Shown here in pieces: positions 11,714-24,735 of a DNA stretch of 64,000 nucleotides. The translations under genes and the position numbers were made by a program. Numbering within the stretch: the first letter of the stretch is position 1; the number at the start of each line of letters is the position of its first letter. Origin of the DNA: Portunus trituberculatus (Eukaryota; Arthropoda; Malacostraca; Decapoda; Portunidae); the NCBI RefSeq assembly GCF_017591435.1, contig NC_059255.1:396117-460116 (forward strand). The letters run 5' to 3'. The notes under the pieces were generated by a model. The model saw nothing but the letters and a program-made list of their open reading frames with translations, did not search any database and had not been told where the DNA came from.

Positions 11714-14696
11714 ATTTACCTAGTTGTAGTTTTACAGGGCCTGGGCTTTATGCTCGTGTGGCCCCGTCTCCATATCTACACTTATCCAATCTTACTTTAA
11801 AAGTGTGCACACTCGTTGCAGACACTACTTCTTCATCTAAACTGTTCCACGTCTCAATACATCTCTGTGGAAACTATATTTTTAATATCTCTCAGACATC
11901 TTCCTTTCTCAGCTTTTTACTATGCGATCTTGTGCTTGGATGTCATATTCTTCTCTCAGGATCAGTTTCTCATTATCCACTTGGTCCATTCCGTTGATCA
12001 ATTTATAGACTTGTATCAGGTCTCCTCTCTCCTTCTTTGTTCCAGGTTGGTAGATCCATAGCCTTTAGTCTCTCCTCATATGTCATCCCTTCAAATTCTG
12101 GAACCATTCTTGTAGCCATTTTTGTAGCCTCCAATTTTCTTATGTGTTTCTTTTTATGAGGGGTCCACACTACTCCTGCATATTCCAATCTGGGTCTTAT
12201 TATAGTATTTATCAATTTCTTCATCATTTCTTTGTCCATGTAGTGAAATGCTACTCCAATATTCCTCAGCAAATTATATGTTTCTCTAAAAATTCTATCA
12301 ATATGGCTTACTGGTTGATTGTTTTCTTCCATCGTCACTCCTAAGTCCTTTTCCTTTTGACTTTCTCCAGTTCTACTCCATCTCCCATCTTATAGATTCC
12401 CACAGGTCGTCTTTCACTCTTTCCCATTTCCATGACATGGCTTTTGTTCACATTGAATTCCATTTCCCACTTCTTACTCCATTCCCAGATCTTATTTAGG
12501 TCTTCTTGCAGTATTTCACAATCCTCCTTTTGCTTTATAACTCTGCACAGTTTCGTATCATCTGCAAACAAATTTATGTAGCTGTTCACTCCTTCTGGCA
12601 TGTCGTTAATATAAATGAGGAAAAGTATTGGTGCCAATACTGACCCCTGTGGCACTCCGCTTTCTACTGCTCTCCACTTGACTTCATATCTTTAACTACC
12701 GTCCTTATTTCTCTCCCCTCAAATAATTTTCTATCCATCTCAATGTGCTTCCTTTTAAGCCACCCTTCTCCTCTAACTTCCACAGTAATCTTGCATGTGG
12801 CACTTTGTCAAACGCCTTTTTAAATCCAAATAGATGCAGTCAACCCATCCTCTCTCTCTTGTACTCTATCAACTATTCTAGAATAGAAACTCAATAAATT
12901 AGTTACACAAGACCGTCCTTTTCTAAAACCAAATTGGCTATTTGATATTAATTTGTTGTCTTCAAGGAACTCGATCCATTGTTTCTTTATTATTCTTTCA
13001 CACATCTTGCATATTACACTAGTTAGTGATACCGGTCTGTAATTTAAAGGTTCTTCTTCCTTCCACTCTTATATATGGGAACCACCTCAGCTCTTTTCCA
13101 TTCTACTGGCACTGTTCCATTTTCTATTGAGCATTTTATGATGTTGTATATAGGACTTGCTAGTTCTTCCCTACATTCTTTCAGTATTCTGCCTGAGACT
13201 TCATCCGGTCCCATTGCCTTCTCTTCATCCAGTTCCTTCATTAACTCTTTTATTTCAAGCTTGGTTACTTTAATCTCTTTCATATAGATTGTCTCTCTAT
13301 TACCCTGTGGCCTCTCAAATTTGGATTCTTTAGTAAAGACCTCCTGGAATTTTTATTTAATAGTTCTGCCATACTTTTGGGTCTTCCACCATCCGTTCTC
13401 TCCTTTTAACCTTTCTATTGTTTCTTTTGCCTAATTTTTCCATTTATGAATCTATAGAACAATTTTGGTTGCTCCTTACATTTTTCGACAATATCTTTTC
13501 AAGTTCTTTTCCTCTTCCTTCCTCACCTTAACATATTCATTTCTCGCTGCCTTGAAGTTTTCCTTGTTTGTTGGATTCCTATTTCTCCTCCACCTTTTCC
13601 ATGCTCCATCTCTTTTCTCCTTTGCCTTAGCACACCTTGCATTAAACCAATCTTTCTTTCCTTCTTCTTTTGGTCTATATTTTGGGACATATTCCTGACT
13701 CCTGTTTTGTATATTTCCAAAAATAAGTTATATTTGTCTTGCATTGTCTCTGAGTTTTCCATCTCCTCCCAGTCTACGTTTTAAAATAGTTCTTGAGATT
13801 CTCAATATCAGCCTTTCTGTAATTTAATCGGTCTCCTTTGTATGAATCATCTCTATCTTCCTTTCCTTCTTCTATATCTATTTCTAATATTACATGGTCA
13901 CTCTTTCCCAATGGGCACTTATATCTTATATCGTCATTCATTTGTATACCCCTTGTAAAACTAGGTCCAATCTCGCTCTGTCTTCCTCTGAATCTTGTTT
14001 CCTCTGAATCTTGTGGTTCATCTTTCCCCAGACTTCTTCCCCCATACCACTTTCATAATTTTCCCAGTCCACTTCTTTACAGTTGAAATCTCCTACTAAT
14101 ATCACTTTTCTCCTTTCTTTAACGATTCTCATTAGACTCCTTATTGTGTCATCTATCATGTCTTTATATTCTTGATTGGTCCATGAATTTGTTTTTGGTG
14201 GCACATATGTTACAATGATTGTTATCTCTTTTTTATTAATATGCATCTTAATATACAATACTTCTGCTTTTCCTTCCCCACATTCCACTTGATTTATCAC
14301 TATCTCCTTCCTTAACATTATCATGACTCTCCTCCTCCTTTACCCACTCTGTCTCTTCTCCATACATTATACCTATTATCCAAGACTATTTTGATTTCCT
14401 CATTTAGTTTTGTTTCAGCCAGGCATACAATATCTGGATTTTCTTTCCTTATGTAATCTCTTAATTCTAATTTACTTGATAAAACCCGTCTATGTTCGTA
14501 TACATCATTTTTAGTCTTTTGCCTTTATCATTTTTAGTTAAACTTGTTCCATTTTTTCTCTTCCTTCTCGTTTATATACCATTTCCTTATCCTGTCTCCT
14601 AGAATTCTCCAAAAAATGCCTTCTTCTCCTCTTCTGACCTTTCATTATTCTTTTCCTTACTGTGTGCCAGTTCATTGTATCTCTTCCTTTCTTCTT
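11714..14696 (-). mobile_element. CR1/L2-like LINE E3, endonuclease and RT
   Basis: Starts (3' end) after a TG tract at 11694-11713 with the TATTTACCTAGTTG motif. It extends through RT and endonuclease and is 5'-truncated at about 14696, before the ORF1 region. Same subfamily as E5. Confidence 0.85.
11917..14490 (-). pseudogene. E3 pol: APE endonuclease and reverse transcriptase
   Basis: Reading the minus strand, the order is an endonuclease block (LVETKLNE-like near 14410; VILVGDFNCKEVDWENY near 14080; GKSDH near 13910), the pre-RT segment (GPDEVSGRILKE near 13200), RT (SNSQFGFRKGRSC near 12920; PQGSVLAPILFLIYINDM and FADD within 12655-12341) and the post-RT domain (RPRLEYAGVVW, TYEERLKAMDLPT). 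These domains nick DNA and copy LINE RNA at the nick. Several frameshifts and stops break the ORF. Confidence 0.85.
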
Positions 14697-14895
14697 GTGT
14701 GTAATTACCTAATTGTAACATACGGGAAAAGAGCTATGCTCGTGCTGTCCAGTCTCCATATCTATTAATGTCCAGCTTTTTCTTAAAATCATGAATATTC
14801 CTTGCGTTGACCACTTCCACGTCTAAACTATTCCATGCTTCCACCCTTCTATGAGGGAAGCTATATTTTTCACATCTCTCCTATAAGTGGCCATT

Positions 14896-17510
14896 TTAGT
14901 TTTTCCCATGCCCTCTCGACATTCTTTCATTCCACATACACAGATCTTCCCTATCCATTTTTTCCATGCCAATCATCACTCTGTATATTGCTATCAGGTC
15001 TCCCCTTTCTCTGTTTTCCAGGGTCGGAAGTTGCATTCTTTTCAGTCTGTCTTCATAAGTCAAATCTCTTAAGTCAGGCACCATTTTGTTGCAGCCCTCT
15101 GTACTTTCTCTAGTTTCCTTATGTGTTTCTTTAAGTTCGAGCCCACTGTATTGTTGCATATTCAAGCCTCGGTCTTATCATTGCAGTAATTATTTTCTTC
15201 ATCATTTCTTCATCTAAATATACGAACGCCACTCTTATGTTCCTCAATAAGTTCAATACTTCTCCAATTATTTTGTTTATATGTCTCTCTGGCGATAGGT
15301 CATTGGTAATTGTCACCCCAAGGTCTTTTTCTTCATGACTGGTTTTATGTCTTCATTTCCTATCTTGTACATACTCCTGATTCTTCTTTCACTCTTGCCA
15401 AACTCTATTTTCTTGCATTTTGTCGTGTTGAACTCCATTTGCCATGTACAGCTCCATTTCCATATTCTGTCCAAGTCTTCCTGGAGTAGTTCGCAATCTT
15501 TGTCACATCTCACTTTTCTTAACAATTTTGCATCGTCTGCAAATAGGCTCACATAACTGGACACCCCATCCACCATGTCATTTATGTAGACCGCGAACAT
15601 TACTGGTGCCAACACTGATCCCTGTGGAACTCCACTCTCCACCAAGCCCCATTCTGATGGTCTGTCCTTAATTATTGTTCTCATTTCTCTTCCTACCAAA
15701 AGTCTTCCATCCATTTTAGTAAACTGCCATGCACTCCTCCTACCATTTCAAGTTTCCAGATCAGTCTCCGGTGTGGTACCTTATCAAAGGCCTTTTTTAA
15801 ATCCAGATATATTCCATCAGCCCAACCATCTCTTTCCTGTATTACATCTATCACCCTCGAATAGTAACATATCAGGTTTGTCGTGCATGAACGCCCTTTT
15901 CTAAAACCAAATTGACACTCACAAAGTATGTCATTTTTCTCCAAGAAGTCTGTCCATCTATTCTTCACCACCCTCTCACACATCTTAGCTACCACACTTG
16001 TAAGTGACACTGGTCTATAGTTCAATGGGTCTCTCTTGTTACCTGATTTATAGATTGGGACAATGTTAGCTCTTTTCCAGTCTTGGGGCACTACACCTTC
16101 CCTTAATGAGGCATCAATTACTTCACAAACTTTTTCTGCCAGTTGCTCCTGCATTCTCTTAAAATCCATCCTGATACCCCATCAGGTCCCACAGCTTTTC
16201 TCACTTCTAAACTCCCCATCATATTCTTGATCTCCTCCACAGTTACTTGAAACTCCTTCATAATCCCTTTCTGTTCCATTACCAGTGGTTTGTCAAAAGC
16301 AGTCTCCTTTGTGAATACCTTCCGAAAGCATCCATTCATAGCCTCTGCCATTTCCTGGGATCTTCACTGCATACTCCATTTACTTCTAAACTTTCAATAC
16401 TTTCTCTATTTTTGATGTTGTTGTTCACATGTCTGTAAAAAGCCTTGGTTGGTCTTTACATTTATCAATTATATCCTTTTCTTGTTTCTTTCTTTCTTCT
16501 CTTCTAATCAACACATATTCATTTCTTGCTCTTTTGTAACTTTCCCACTGCTTAATCCGTCTTTTCCTTCTCCACCTCTTCCATGCATCCTCTTTTCTTG
16601 TTCTAGCCTTTTCACATCTATCGTTAAACCAGTCCTGCTTTCCAACTTCTCTATGTTGTCTTATTGGTACAAATTTTTCTCACCTTCTTTGTATATTTTT
16701 ATAAATTCCTTCCACTTTTCATTTGCTCCTTAGCACTCTTGAATTTCATCCAATTTGTCTCTTGAAAGAATTTCTTTAGGTTTCCAAAATCTGTCTTGGC
16801 ATAATTCCATCTTCCCACTTTATATTCTTCATTTCTTCTAGATTTCTCTTCATCTATCACCTTGAACTCCAAAACTGCATGATCACTCTTTGCTAAAGGG
16901 CACTCCACCCTCATCTCCTCAATGACCATTGGCTCTGTACTAAAGACCAAGTCCAGTCTTGACGATGCTCCCTCTCCTCCAAACCTAGTATCTTCTTTGA
17001 CCCACTGAGTTAACACATTTTCCATTGCCAGTGTCAATAGTGTATTTCCCATGTTGTCTCTGATCCTTCCATTGACCAGTCCTCCCAACACACCTCTTTA
17101 CAATTAAAATCTCCCATCATTATAGTTCGTTCACAGCCACCCAACATTTCTTCCAGACATGTTCCTGTATCACTTATCATTTCTTCATATTCCTGTACTG
17201 ACCATGCATTTGTCTTAGGTGGTACGTACACCACTATGTAGTGCCTCTTTTTCCTTCATTAGTTTCTGCTCTGATCTTTAGCACTTCTGCCTTTCCCATA
17301 CCTTCTTTCACTTGATCCACCTTTATATCTTTTTAACCAGCAACATCACTCCTCCTCCCATCTTACCTACTCTATTTCTTTTCCAAACATTATATTTCCC
17401 TTCTCCAACCATCATCAGGTCTTCTCCTCTCTCAGTTTTGTTTCAGTAAGACCCACAATATCTGGGTTCTTGTCCCTCAAGTAATCGTTGAGTTCTAAAA
17501 TCCCGATATC
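14896..17510 (-). pseudogene. E4 pol: APE endonuclease and reverse transcriptase
   Basis: Endonuclease blocks include MMGDFNCKEVCWED (near 17120) and KSDHAVLEF (near 16880). RT blocks include GPDGVSGWILRE (16200), CQFGFRKGRSCTTNL (15900), SGVPQGSVLAPVMFAVYIND and LFADDAKLL (15640-15530). The post-RT region has RPRLEYATIQWART and DLTYEDRLKRMQLPTL. The catalytic Asp pair FADD is intact. A one-base deletion in an A-run near 15336 puts the MKKKTLG frame into a stop, and other shifts occur near 16170 and 16710. The same lesion near 15336 is present in E7. Confidence 0.88.
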
Positions 17511-18486
17511 ACTCCATTTATGTTGGAATACATTACATTCCGCTCATACGTAAGTTTCTTTAGTCCTTTCTTGCTGTACTTTTCTGGGTTATGAACCACT
17601 TCCTCAGTCTCATATCCAAGATTCTCCAGAAAACTCTTTCTTCTCCTCTTCTGTCCTCTCTTCATTTTTTTCAAAGCCTCCTTTCTCAACTCATTTAACA
17701 TTTCTCTTTCCTTTTCACCGAGATCTCTTCTCAACCAAATCTTCCTTGTTGTTTCCTGCTGGGCTAGCCTCCATGACTTCTCCACCAATTCATCTACATC
17801 CTTTTGTGACTTAAGTTTGATTCTTATTGGCCTCATACCTTCTCCTGTGAACTTTCCAATTCTATGGAAGTCCTCTATTTCTTGTACTAGGTCTTTTCCT
17901 CCTCCTGCACCACATTAATGATATTATTTATCACCTTTTTATGTTTTCTCTCTCTCCATTTTACTCGGTGTCTTATCCTCCTCCACACCAAATATCACCA
18001 CACATCTCTTTTTGTCTACAGTTTCCTCACCAATGTCTCATTTGACTTAATAACCTTCACCACTTTCTCAGCAATCTTCTCTTCTATGATCTGTTGATCT
18101 ATAATTTCAGCAAGGCCCAAAGTTTTCTCCCAGACTCTTTGATTTCCTTTTCCAGACTTGCAACTTTGTAATTTACCTCCTTTCTTTCCACTTCCTGACT
18201 TTTTTCCATTCAGCCTGCTTCTCCATCACTTTTCCTAAAGATTCTCCACATTTGTCGCAATTCACTTTAATTAGCTTAACTTCCTCTTTCAGTACTTCAT
18301 TTTCTTTCTTCATATCGGCACACTCTTTCATTACATTGTCATAACTCGTTTCCAGGCCCCATACTTTTCAAACAGTTTTTCAATTTTACCTTCCAACTCC
18401 AGAATTTTCTTCACATAAACGCTCTTCTCCATTATTCCTTGAAATCCTGTGAAGTCTGATTCATCTTTCGAGTTCACGGCCGCCAT
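17495..18486 (-). pseudogene. E4 ORF1-like region: coiled coil and RRM-like domain
   Basis: Starts at ATG 18486 (MAAVNSKDESDFTG) and continues as a Lys/Glu-rich coiled coil (KKILELEGKIEKLFEK). Frameshifts follow. It ends with an RRM-like or C-terminal ORF1 domain at 17836-17513 (RPIRIKLKSQKDVDELV, IWLRRDL). That last frame runs without a stop into the first endonuclease residues (MYSNINGVI at about 17525), so ORF1 and pol may form one polyprotein. RNA binding is inferred from the family. Confidence 0.65.
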
Positions 18487-18711
18487 GTTGCGCAGATGTA
18501 AACAAACCAGCTGATGGCTCAAACGCAGGCTACAGTTTATATTCACCTTCCTGGACATTATTTTGCTAATCAACAGTTAACATGACTATATGGAGACGGG
18601 ACAAACATTACAAGCTCCTTTCCCACCTTGGTTACTCTTAGGCAATGGTAACTGTAGAATTAGAGATGATTGCTCTGGAGCTCAGCGACCACATCCGCCA
18701 TCGACGGTGTC

Positions 18712-18713
<2 letters not shown>

Positions 18714-18742
<29 letters not shown>
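18714..18742. repeat. (GT)n microsatellite at E4 5' end
   Basis: TG run separating LINE E4 from piggyBac-like D2. Confidence 0.9.
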
Positions 18743-19222
<480 letters not shown>

Positions 19223-19668
19223 TTAAACAACAATCACAATACAGGAGATCCACAAGAAACACATAGATATTAGCTCAGTGGAGGCTGGACTGATACTGAT
19301 GCGCCAAGCTATTAACTAGTGACAACAGCCCTAAGCACGACTTGTTGTATCAAAATTTTTCATGCATCTGAAGACACAAAAAAATAATATACAGGCAATC
19401 TCTGCTTAACAAACGTTCACACAACTAATTTTCGCTACAACGAACATTTCGTTTAACGAACACCAAACTCACTTTAACAAAATTTTATCCAGGTAATTTT
19501 TTCCAAGTTCGAAAGCCCTGCCGTATCATGCCAGCCAACAAGCTTATGAATACACCAACGCCTCACGTGGACAAAACGCGCACCACTCACTCCCCCTAGT
19601 TCAAAACAATAACAGCGTCAGCAGCAGCTTGTCTTCCCTTCCTCAACACACCAACAAAACGCCCTGCA

Positions 19669-19831
19669 ATGTCACCTAGCATTACTAAAAAGACTAGGAA
19701 GCCTCTTACTCTCAAAGTGAAGCTGGATATTATTCATAGATGCAAGAGAGGCAAGAAAACTAATAGCATTGCTTGCCACCATGGCTTGACTCCATCTACT
19801 GCCTCTACTATTTTTAAGATAGCACACTCTA
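19669..19831 (+). pseudogene. C2 transposase N-terminal helix-turn-helix
   Basis: MSPSITKKTRKPLTLKVKL then a decayed second helix (CHHGLTPSTASTIFK). The reading ends at the F1 insertion. It is a stub of a Tigger DNA-binding domain. Confidence 0.6.
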
Positions 19832-20088
19832 TTAACCCTTATATTCTGGTGATTAAACTATTTTCCAATATCCCATGATGGGTAAAAATGATAAACCTAA
19901 AAATTGTCAGAAGACTGTTTGAATACTAATAATTATTTTCTCTTTGTTATTCTGAATACAATGATGTACTTTCTAGCTCGATGTGACCTCTGAAAGTTTA
20001 GCTATTGCCTTATCAGGGATTCCTCCTCTGCCCGTTGTGTGATCCGTCAAGCAGAAACAGCTCGGTGAGCGATGACACCGCGCAAACA

Positions 20089-20408
<320 letters not shown>

Positions 20409-20805
20409 AAACCTTACAGTGACACTGACGAAATTTCATAGTGGCTGTACTTTGTATTAGACTAGGGAAGTGGCGCTCTGTCAGGCGAGGTTCATGAGCA
20501 CCTAGCATTGGTTTCTTGGTAGGTTGGGTCGGTTTGACTGTACTATGGGCATTCACGACCTCCCGAAAGACCTCAAGAATGAACTCATTCAGGACCTCCC
20601 TTTTGCCATGTACTTGCTGGCAGAGAGCATGGGCATTATAAACTACCAAGTCAAGAAGATGGAAGAACCTCTTCTTGTACCACCTCATCATTTTACTGGT
20701 ACACTTGATGCTTGAAATCATTGCGTTGGACTGGTCAACCGTATGCATGAACAGGTTATAATCTGGAACAGGCTCAGAAAGAGACAGCACTGAGCCTTTC
20801 CTCAA
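20409..20805 (-). pseudogene. PiggyBac transposase, C-terminal part (K)
   Basis: Minus-strand reading shows PDYNLFMHTVDQSNA (the conserved DYN..M..VD..D region with the last Asp changed), WYKKRFFHLLDLVVYNA, and the start of the C-terminal cysteine-rich domain (CHCKVCF). The family excises and inserts at TTAA using three catalytic Asp residues. The N-terminal and core parts are missing because only about 300 bp lie between this ORF and the 5' end. Confidence 0.75.
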
Positions 20806-21098
20806 ACTCAGGAGTACGCAGAATATTTTTCAAGCGTTGCGCCATGTTTCCTCTCTCGCTGTAGAAGTTACACTGACACCACCCCCGCATCACCCCACGC
20901 GCGTGGGACTTGGAAGGCATCTAGCCTGAGGGCATGTATGGGAAGAGTTGGCAAATCTGTCACTGTTTATAGTTTGTTTCCAAATTGATTAGTTTTTGAG
21001 TTATGAATTTTTGAAGTTGCCGACGTTTTAACACGTCGCTGGCACTACGGGATATACTACTTGATGACATGTTAACATGTCGCTGGCACTGTGCGGGT
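20409..21098 (-). mobile_element. PiggyBac element K, internally deleted
   Basis: Right terminus: tandem subterminal repeats (CGTCGCTGGCACTACGGG, TGTCGCTGGCACTGTGCGGG) then TTAA at 21099-21102. The left end was not found; it may be cut off at the SINE. The transposase C-terminus lies within. Confidence 0.6.
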
Positions 21099-21177
21099 TA
21101 AGAGTTAACTCTGGAGTCCCATTCTGGGGAGGTGACCAAAAATGTCCCGAGGTCAGACTCCTTTCTCAATAATGACC

Positions 21178-22733
21178 CCAAATGCTTTGTCACCTCCTCA
21201 ACTTTTTTACATTAACTTTGCAACATTTGCCATCTTAGATCTAATTTTCAATCTCTGGAACACCACCTCTCCTCTACTAAACCTCATCTTCTTTTCCTCA
21301 CAGAAACACAGCTGTCCGAGGCAACTGACAGTAGCCCCTTTTCTGTGCCCTCCTACTTTCTCCATTCTCATTTTTGTTCCAAAGTTGGATGTTGTGTCTA
21401 TACGAATATGGAACGACTTAACATGCTTTCATGCCCACGCTCTTGAATCTTTTGAGTTTTCCACCATCTGGCTTTGACTCAACAGTCACTCTCTAACTAA
21501 ATTCATTTGTGCTGTCTATCTTTCCCCTAACTCTTCTGACTATAGTAAATTCCTTGACTATTTATCTTCCAAAGTGGAGCACATTCTGTCCCTCTATCCT
21601 TTTGCAGAGATTTCCAATCGTGGAGATTTCAGTGTTCACCACCAGCTTTGGCTTTCCTCTCCTTCAACTGACCATCCTGGTGAACTAGCCTTCAACTTTG
21701 CTATTCTCCATGACCTAGAGCAGCTGGTGCAATACCATACTTGTATTCCTGACCATCTTGGAGACACACCTAACAATCTTGATCTCTTCCTCACCTCTAA
21801 TCCTTCTGCTTATGCTGTCACCCTTTCACTTCTGTTCAGCTTCTCCAATCACAATCTCATTTCTGTATCTTGTCCAATTTCTCCAATCCCTCCTCAGGAT
21901 CCCCCAAAGTGGAAGTGCCTTTGGTGTTTTGCATTTGCCAGTCAGGGGGACCTGAGGAGATATTATGCTGATTTTCCAAGGAATGATTACTGCTTTCGTG
22001 TCAGAGACCCAGCTCTTTTTGCTGAATGCATAACAGAGGTGATAGTGTCTGGCATGGACACGTACATTCCTCATTCTTTTTCTCAACCTAAACCTTCTGA
22101 ACCTTGGTTTAACTCAGCCTGTTCTCATGCTATACATGATAGTGAAGTTGCCCACAAAAGGTACTTGAGCCTTCCATCTCCTGAATCTCATGCTCTTTAT
22201 ATTTCTGCCTGGAATTATGCCAAGTCTGTTTTTCAACTTGCCAAACACTCCCTCATAAATAGAAAATGTCAAAATCTTTTAAGCTCAAACTCCCATCGAG
22301 ACTTCTGGCATTAAGCCAAAAACATCTCCAATAACTTTACTTCTTCATCTTTCACTTCTTTGTTTCATCCTGATGGCACCACTGCCATCTCTTCTGTCTC
22401 TAAAGCTGAACTCTTTTCTCAAACCTTTACTCACAACTCCACCTTGGATGATTTTGGGTTTGTCCTTCCCTCTCCTCCTCCCTCTGACTATTTCATGTCT
22501 ACAAATAAAATTCTTCGTTATGATGTTTTCCATGCCCTCGCTGGCCTAAATCCTCGTAAGGCTTATGGTCCTGATGGGGTCCTTCCTATTGTTCTCAAAA
22601 ACTGTGCTTCCATGCTTGCACCTTGCTTGGCCAAAACCTTTCAACTTTGTCTATTGACTTCTACCTTTCTATCTTGCTGGAAGTTTGCCTACATTCAGCC
22701 TGTTCCTAAAAGGGTGACCGTTTTAATCCCTTA
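21178..22733 (+). pseudogene. Jockey-type LINE J: endonuclease and start of RT
   Basis: Endonuclease blocks: LTETQLSE (near 21300), GDFSVHHQLWLSS (21625; normally GDFN), DTPNNLDLFLTSNP (21765) and SNHNLISVSCP (21845, where the family has SDH). Then a linker (PWFNSACS, AHKRYLSL) and the pre-RT segment LNPRKAYGPDGVLPIVLKNC (22545). Homology ends at about 22733 in the first RT block, so the catalytic RT is absent. Frameshifts in the first 400 bp and a stop at 22312 add to the decay. The D-to-N change in SDH and N-to-S in GDFN would impair nicking. Confidence 0.8.
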
Positions 22734-23257
22734 AGGGGACCGTCTGGTGGCCATGGTATCGAAAAATCTAAAAAAAAATTTAAATCCCCAAAACACCACC
22801 AGAGCATCCCAAACATATGGCTATATAGTGATGGAGTATTTTTGGGAAATATGCTAGAATATGTAAGGTATTTAAACTTTAAAGGGCCCCTGCCACGCCC
22901 ACTGCAGCCCGGGGCTTACCCCTATCCACTCTCTGTACCATAAATGATGATAATAAACACGAAAAAGCCATGGAAAGTGGTTTCTTTGGTAAGGAAAGGT
23001 GGGCGCTGGCAACTCAGTACTATGGCGTACACAGGAACACACTCTCTCCCTATCCATTTCAGTGTCCACGTGACTGTGATGGGAGGAGGATCTATTGAGT
23101 ATCTCGCCCATTATTTCACACCTTGCAAGCCACAATCCAGCCTATTTTACCTGCCTCTTTTTTCCTTACAATATCTAAACAAATGGTGCAAGTGGAAATT
23201 ACAAGTTGTAACGACCATGCATGGATGGGAGACACTCTCACCTTCGAGTGACTAATA
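22734..23257. other. Unidentified stretch starting at a TTAA
   Basis: The LINE breaks at a TTAA followed by GGGGACCGTCTGGTGGCC, which could be the end of another TTAA-targeting element. A GC-rich block (CCACGCCCACTGCAGCCCGGG) and no gene follow. Confidence 0.3.
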
Positions 23258-23573
23258 ATTGTAAGATTAAACAATACTTACCAAGTTGAAGTTTTATCGT
23301 AATTTCACAAACATTTAAACGATGTCACTGAGGCAGTAAATGAGATGTCTATGCCGCTCCTCGTCAGTCCTTCAGAGTGTTGGTTTGAGGAACAAAGTAT
23401 AAAAATTACAAAAGCTAAAAATTAAACAGTGAGTGAAGAAAAAAAACCCAAAACACGGTGACCAAGAAGCCGGGAGAGGGAAGGGAGGGCATTTACTGCC
23501 TCAGTGACGTAGTTTAAATGTTCGTGAAATTACGATCAAACTTCAACTTGGTAAGTATCGTTTAATCTTACAA
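23258..23573. repeat. Inverted repeat related to the DIRS terminus
   Basis: Arms of about 88 bp at 23258-23345 and 23487-23573 (AATTGTAAGATTAAAC, AAGTTGAAGTTT, TTTCACGAACATTTAAAC, ACTGAGGCAGTAAATG). The spacer is 140 bp. The inner part of each arm is a diverged form of the adjacent DIRS terminal repeat. Confidence 0.75.
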
Positions 23574-23795
23574 TTTCACTTCACAATATTCAAACTGACG
23601 TCACCGAGGCAACAAATGAGAGCTTTAGAGCAGGTCCTCAAACCAAGCCGAACCCCAAAACCAGGAACAACTGAAAACCATATATCATCATCTTCATGTA
23701 TTCCAGCCAAAAGCATACAATTAAGTACAAATATGTGGACAAACAATGAAATCATATGAAAACCACCACAAAAACCCGTAGTACATTTTACATAT

Positions 23796-24717
23796 TCATG
23801 GAGGAGACCCATCCTCCGCCAACACTGCCTGTGCAAATAACCCCTTCTTGCTAATTGGCCTCCCATAAAACTTCGCGAAGGTAGACTCCCTGGACCAGCC
23901 CACAGATGAAAGGATGGAGGACAGCGGAAGACAGAGCGCAGCCTTGCTATACGCGGCGGACCTAGTAGAGTGAGGTGAAAAATTTGTGAGGTCAATACCA
24001 TGCTCCCATAACCTCCTGACCCAGCGCCGTAAGGTATCCTGGGAAGCCACCTTAATAGGGGTTTGGTAGTCAAAAGAAGGCCAGTGATGGAACCCTAGAG
24101 TCCTTAGTCCTCTCTAAATAATTAACAATTGTAGTATAGACACAGATAAGCTGGTCTGCAGAATATTTTTCAAAACATAATTCAGAAATGTGGCAACCAG
24201 GCCTAGAAGTTTTAAGGAGATCCCCAATACGAAAAACTATCATGGAATCCGAGATAGACATATTAAGGATATCTAAGAAACTTAAGACTTAGCCACGCTG
24301 CCCCGAAACCAGTAACAGTAAGGCAATTAATTTGCGGGATAACTGAATGAGTGAAAGACGTTCATCAGGGCCGAGACTCTTTAAGTAGTTGAGCACTAAC
24401 TCTGGATCCCAGGTAAATTGACAGTGAGAAAAAGCAGGCCTCTCCTGAAAGACGGCTCGCATAAATCTAATAACCAACGGATGTTGACCCGCTGGTTGAC
24501 CCCCGATCTTAGCGATGGTAGACACGGCCGAACAGATGGTATTCATAGTACTATAACTCCGAACGGGAACCCTCTGAAATTCACACAGTAGGAAGTCTAA
24601 AAGAAAACTTAAAGGTGGTAGAAACGGATCAATTTCCCGCCGGAGACAAACTGACACCCATCTTGAGAGATACGGCCTATACTGTTGTAAAGTGCTCTTC
24701 TGCCAGGAGTGAAGCAA
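23796..24717 (-). pseudogene. DIRS tyrosine recombinase
   Basis: N-terminal SAM-like core-binding part at 24717-24289 (SVCLRREIDPFLPPL, YSTMNTICSAVS). Catalytic residues in order: Arg in LVSGQRG (24290), His and Arg in HSTRSAAYSKA (23960) and the Tyr in FAKFYGRP (23870). A stop directly after GQRG and a frameshift near 24070 inactivate it. It would integrate circular DIRS DNA. Confidence 0.85.
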
Positions 24718-24735
24718 AAGCTGGGCAACGTCTCG

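Larger units (their letters stand above)
14703..18713 (-). mobile_element. CR1/L2-like LINE E4, near full length
   Basis: 3' end follows a short TG tract at 14697-14702; 5' end meets a (GT)n tract at 18714. It contains 3' UTR, RT, endonuclease, an ORF1-like region with a coiled coil and about 230 bp of 5' UTR. Nearly identical to E7 over 14703-17017. Confidence 0.85.

Noticed and set aside
13075..16733. Plus-strand ORFs rich in Phe, Ser and Leu (for example 13075-13287, 15335-15556, 16449-16733)
   Set aside because: All are antisense to LINE pol coding sequence, whose minus frames carry RT and endonuclease motifs.
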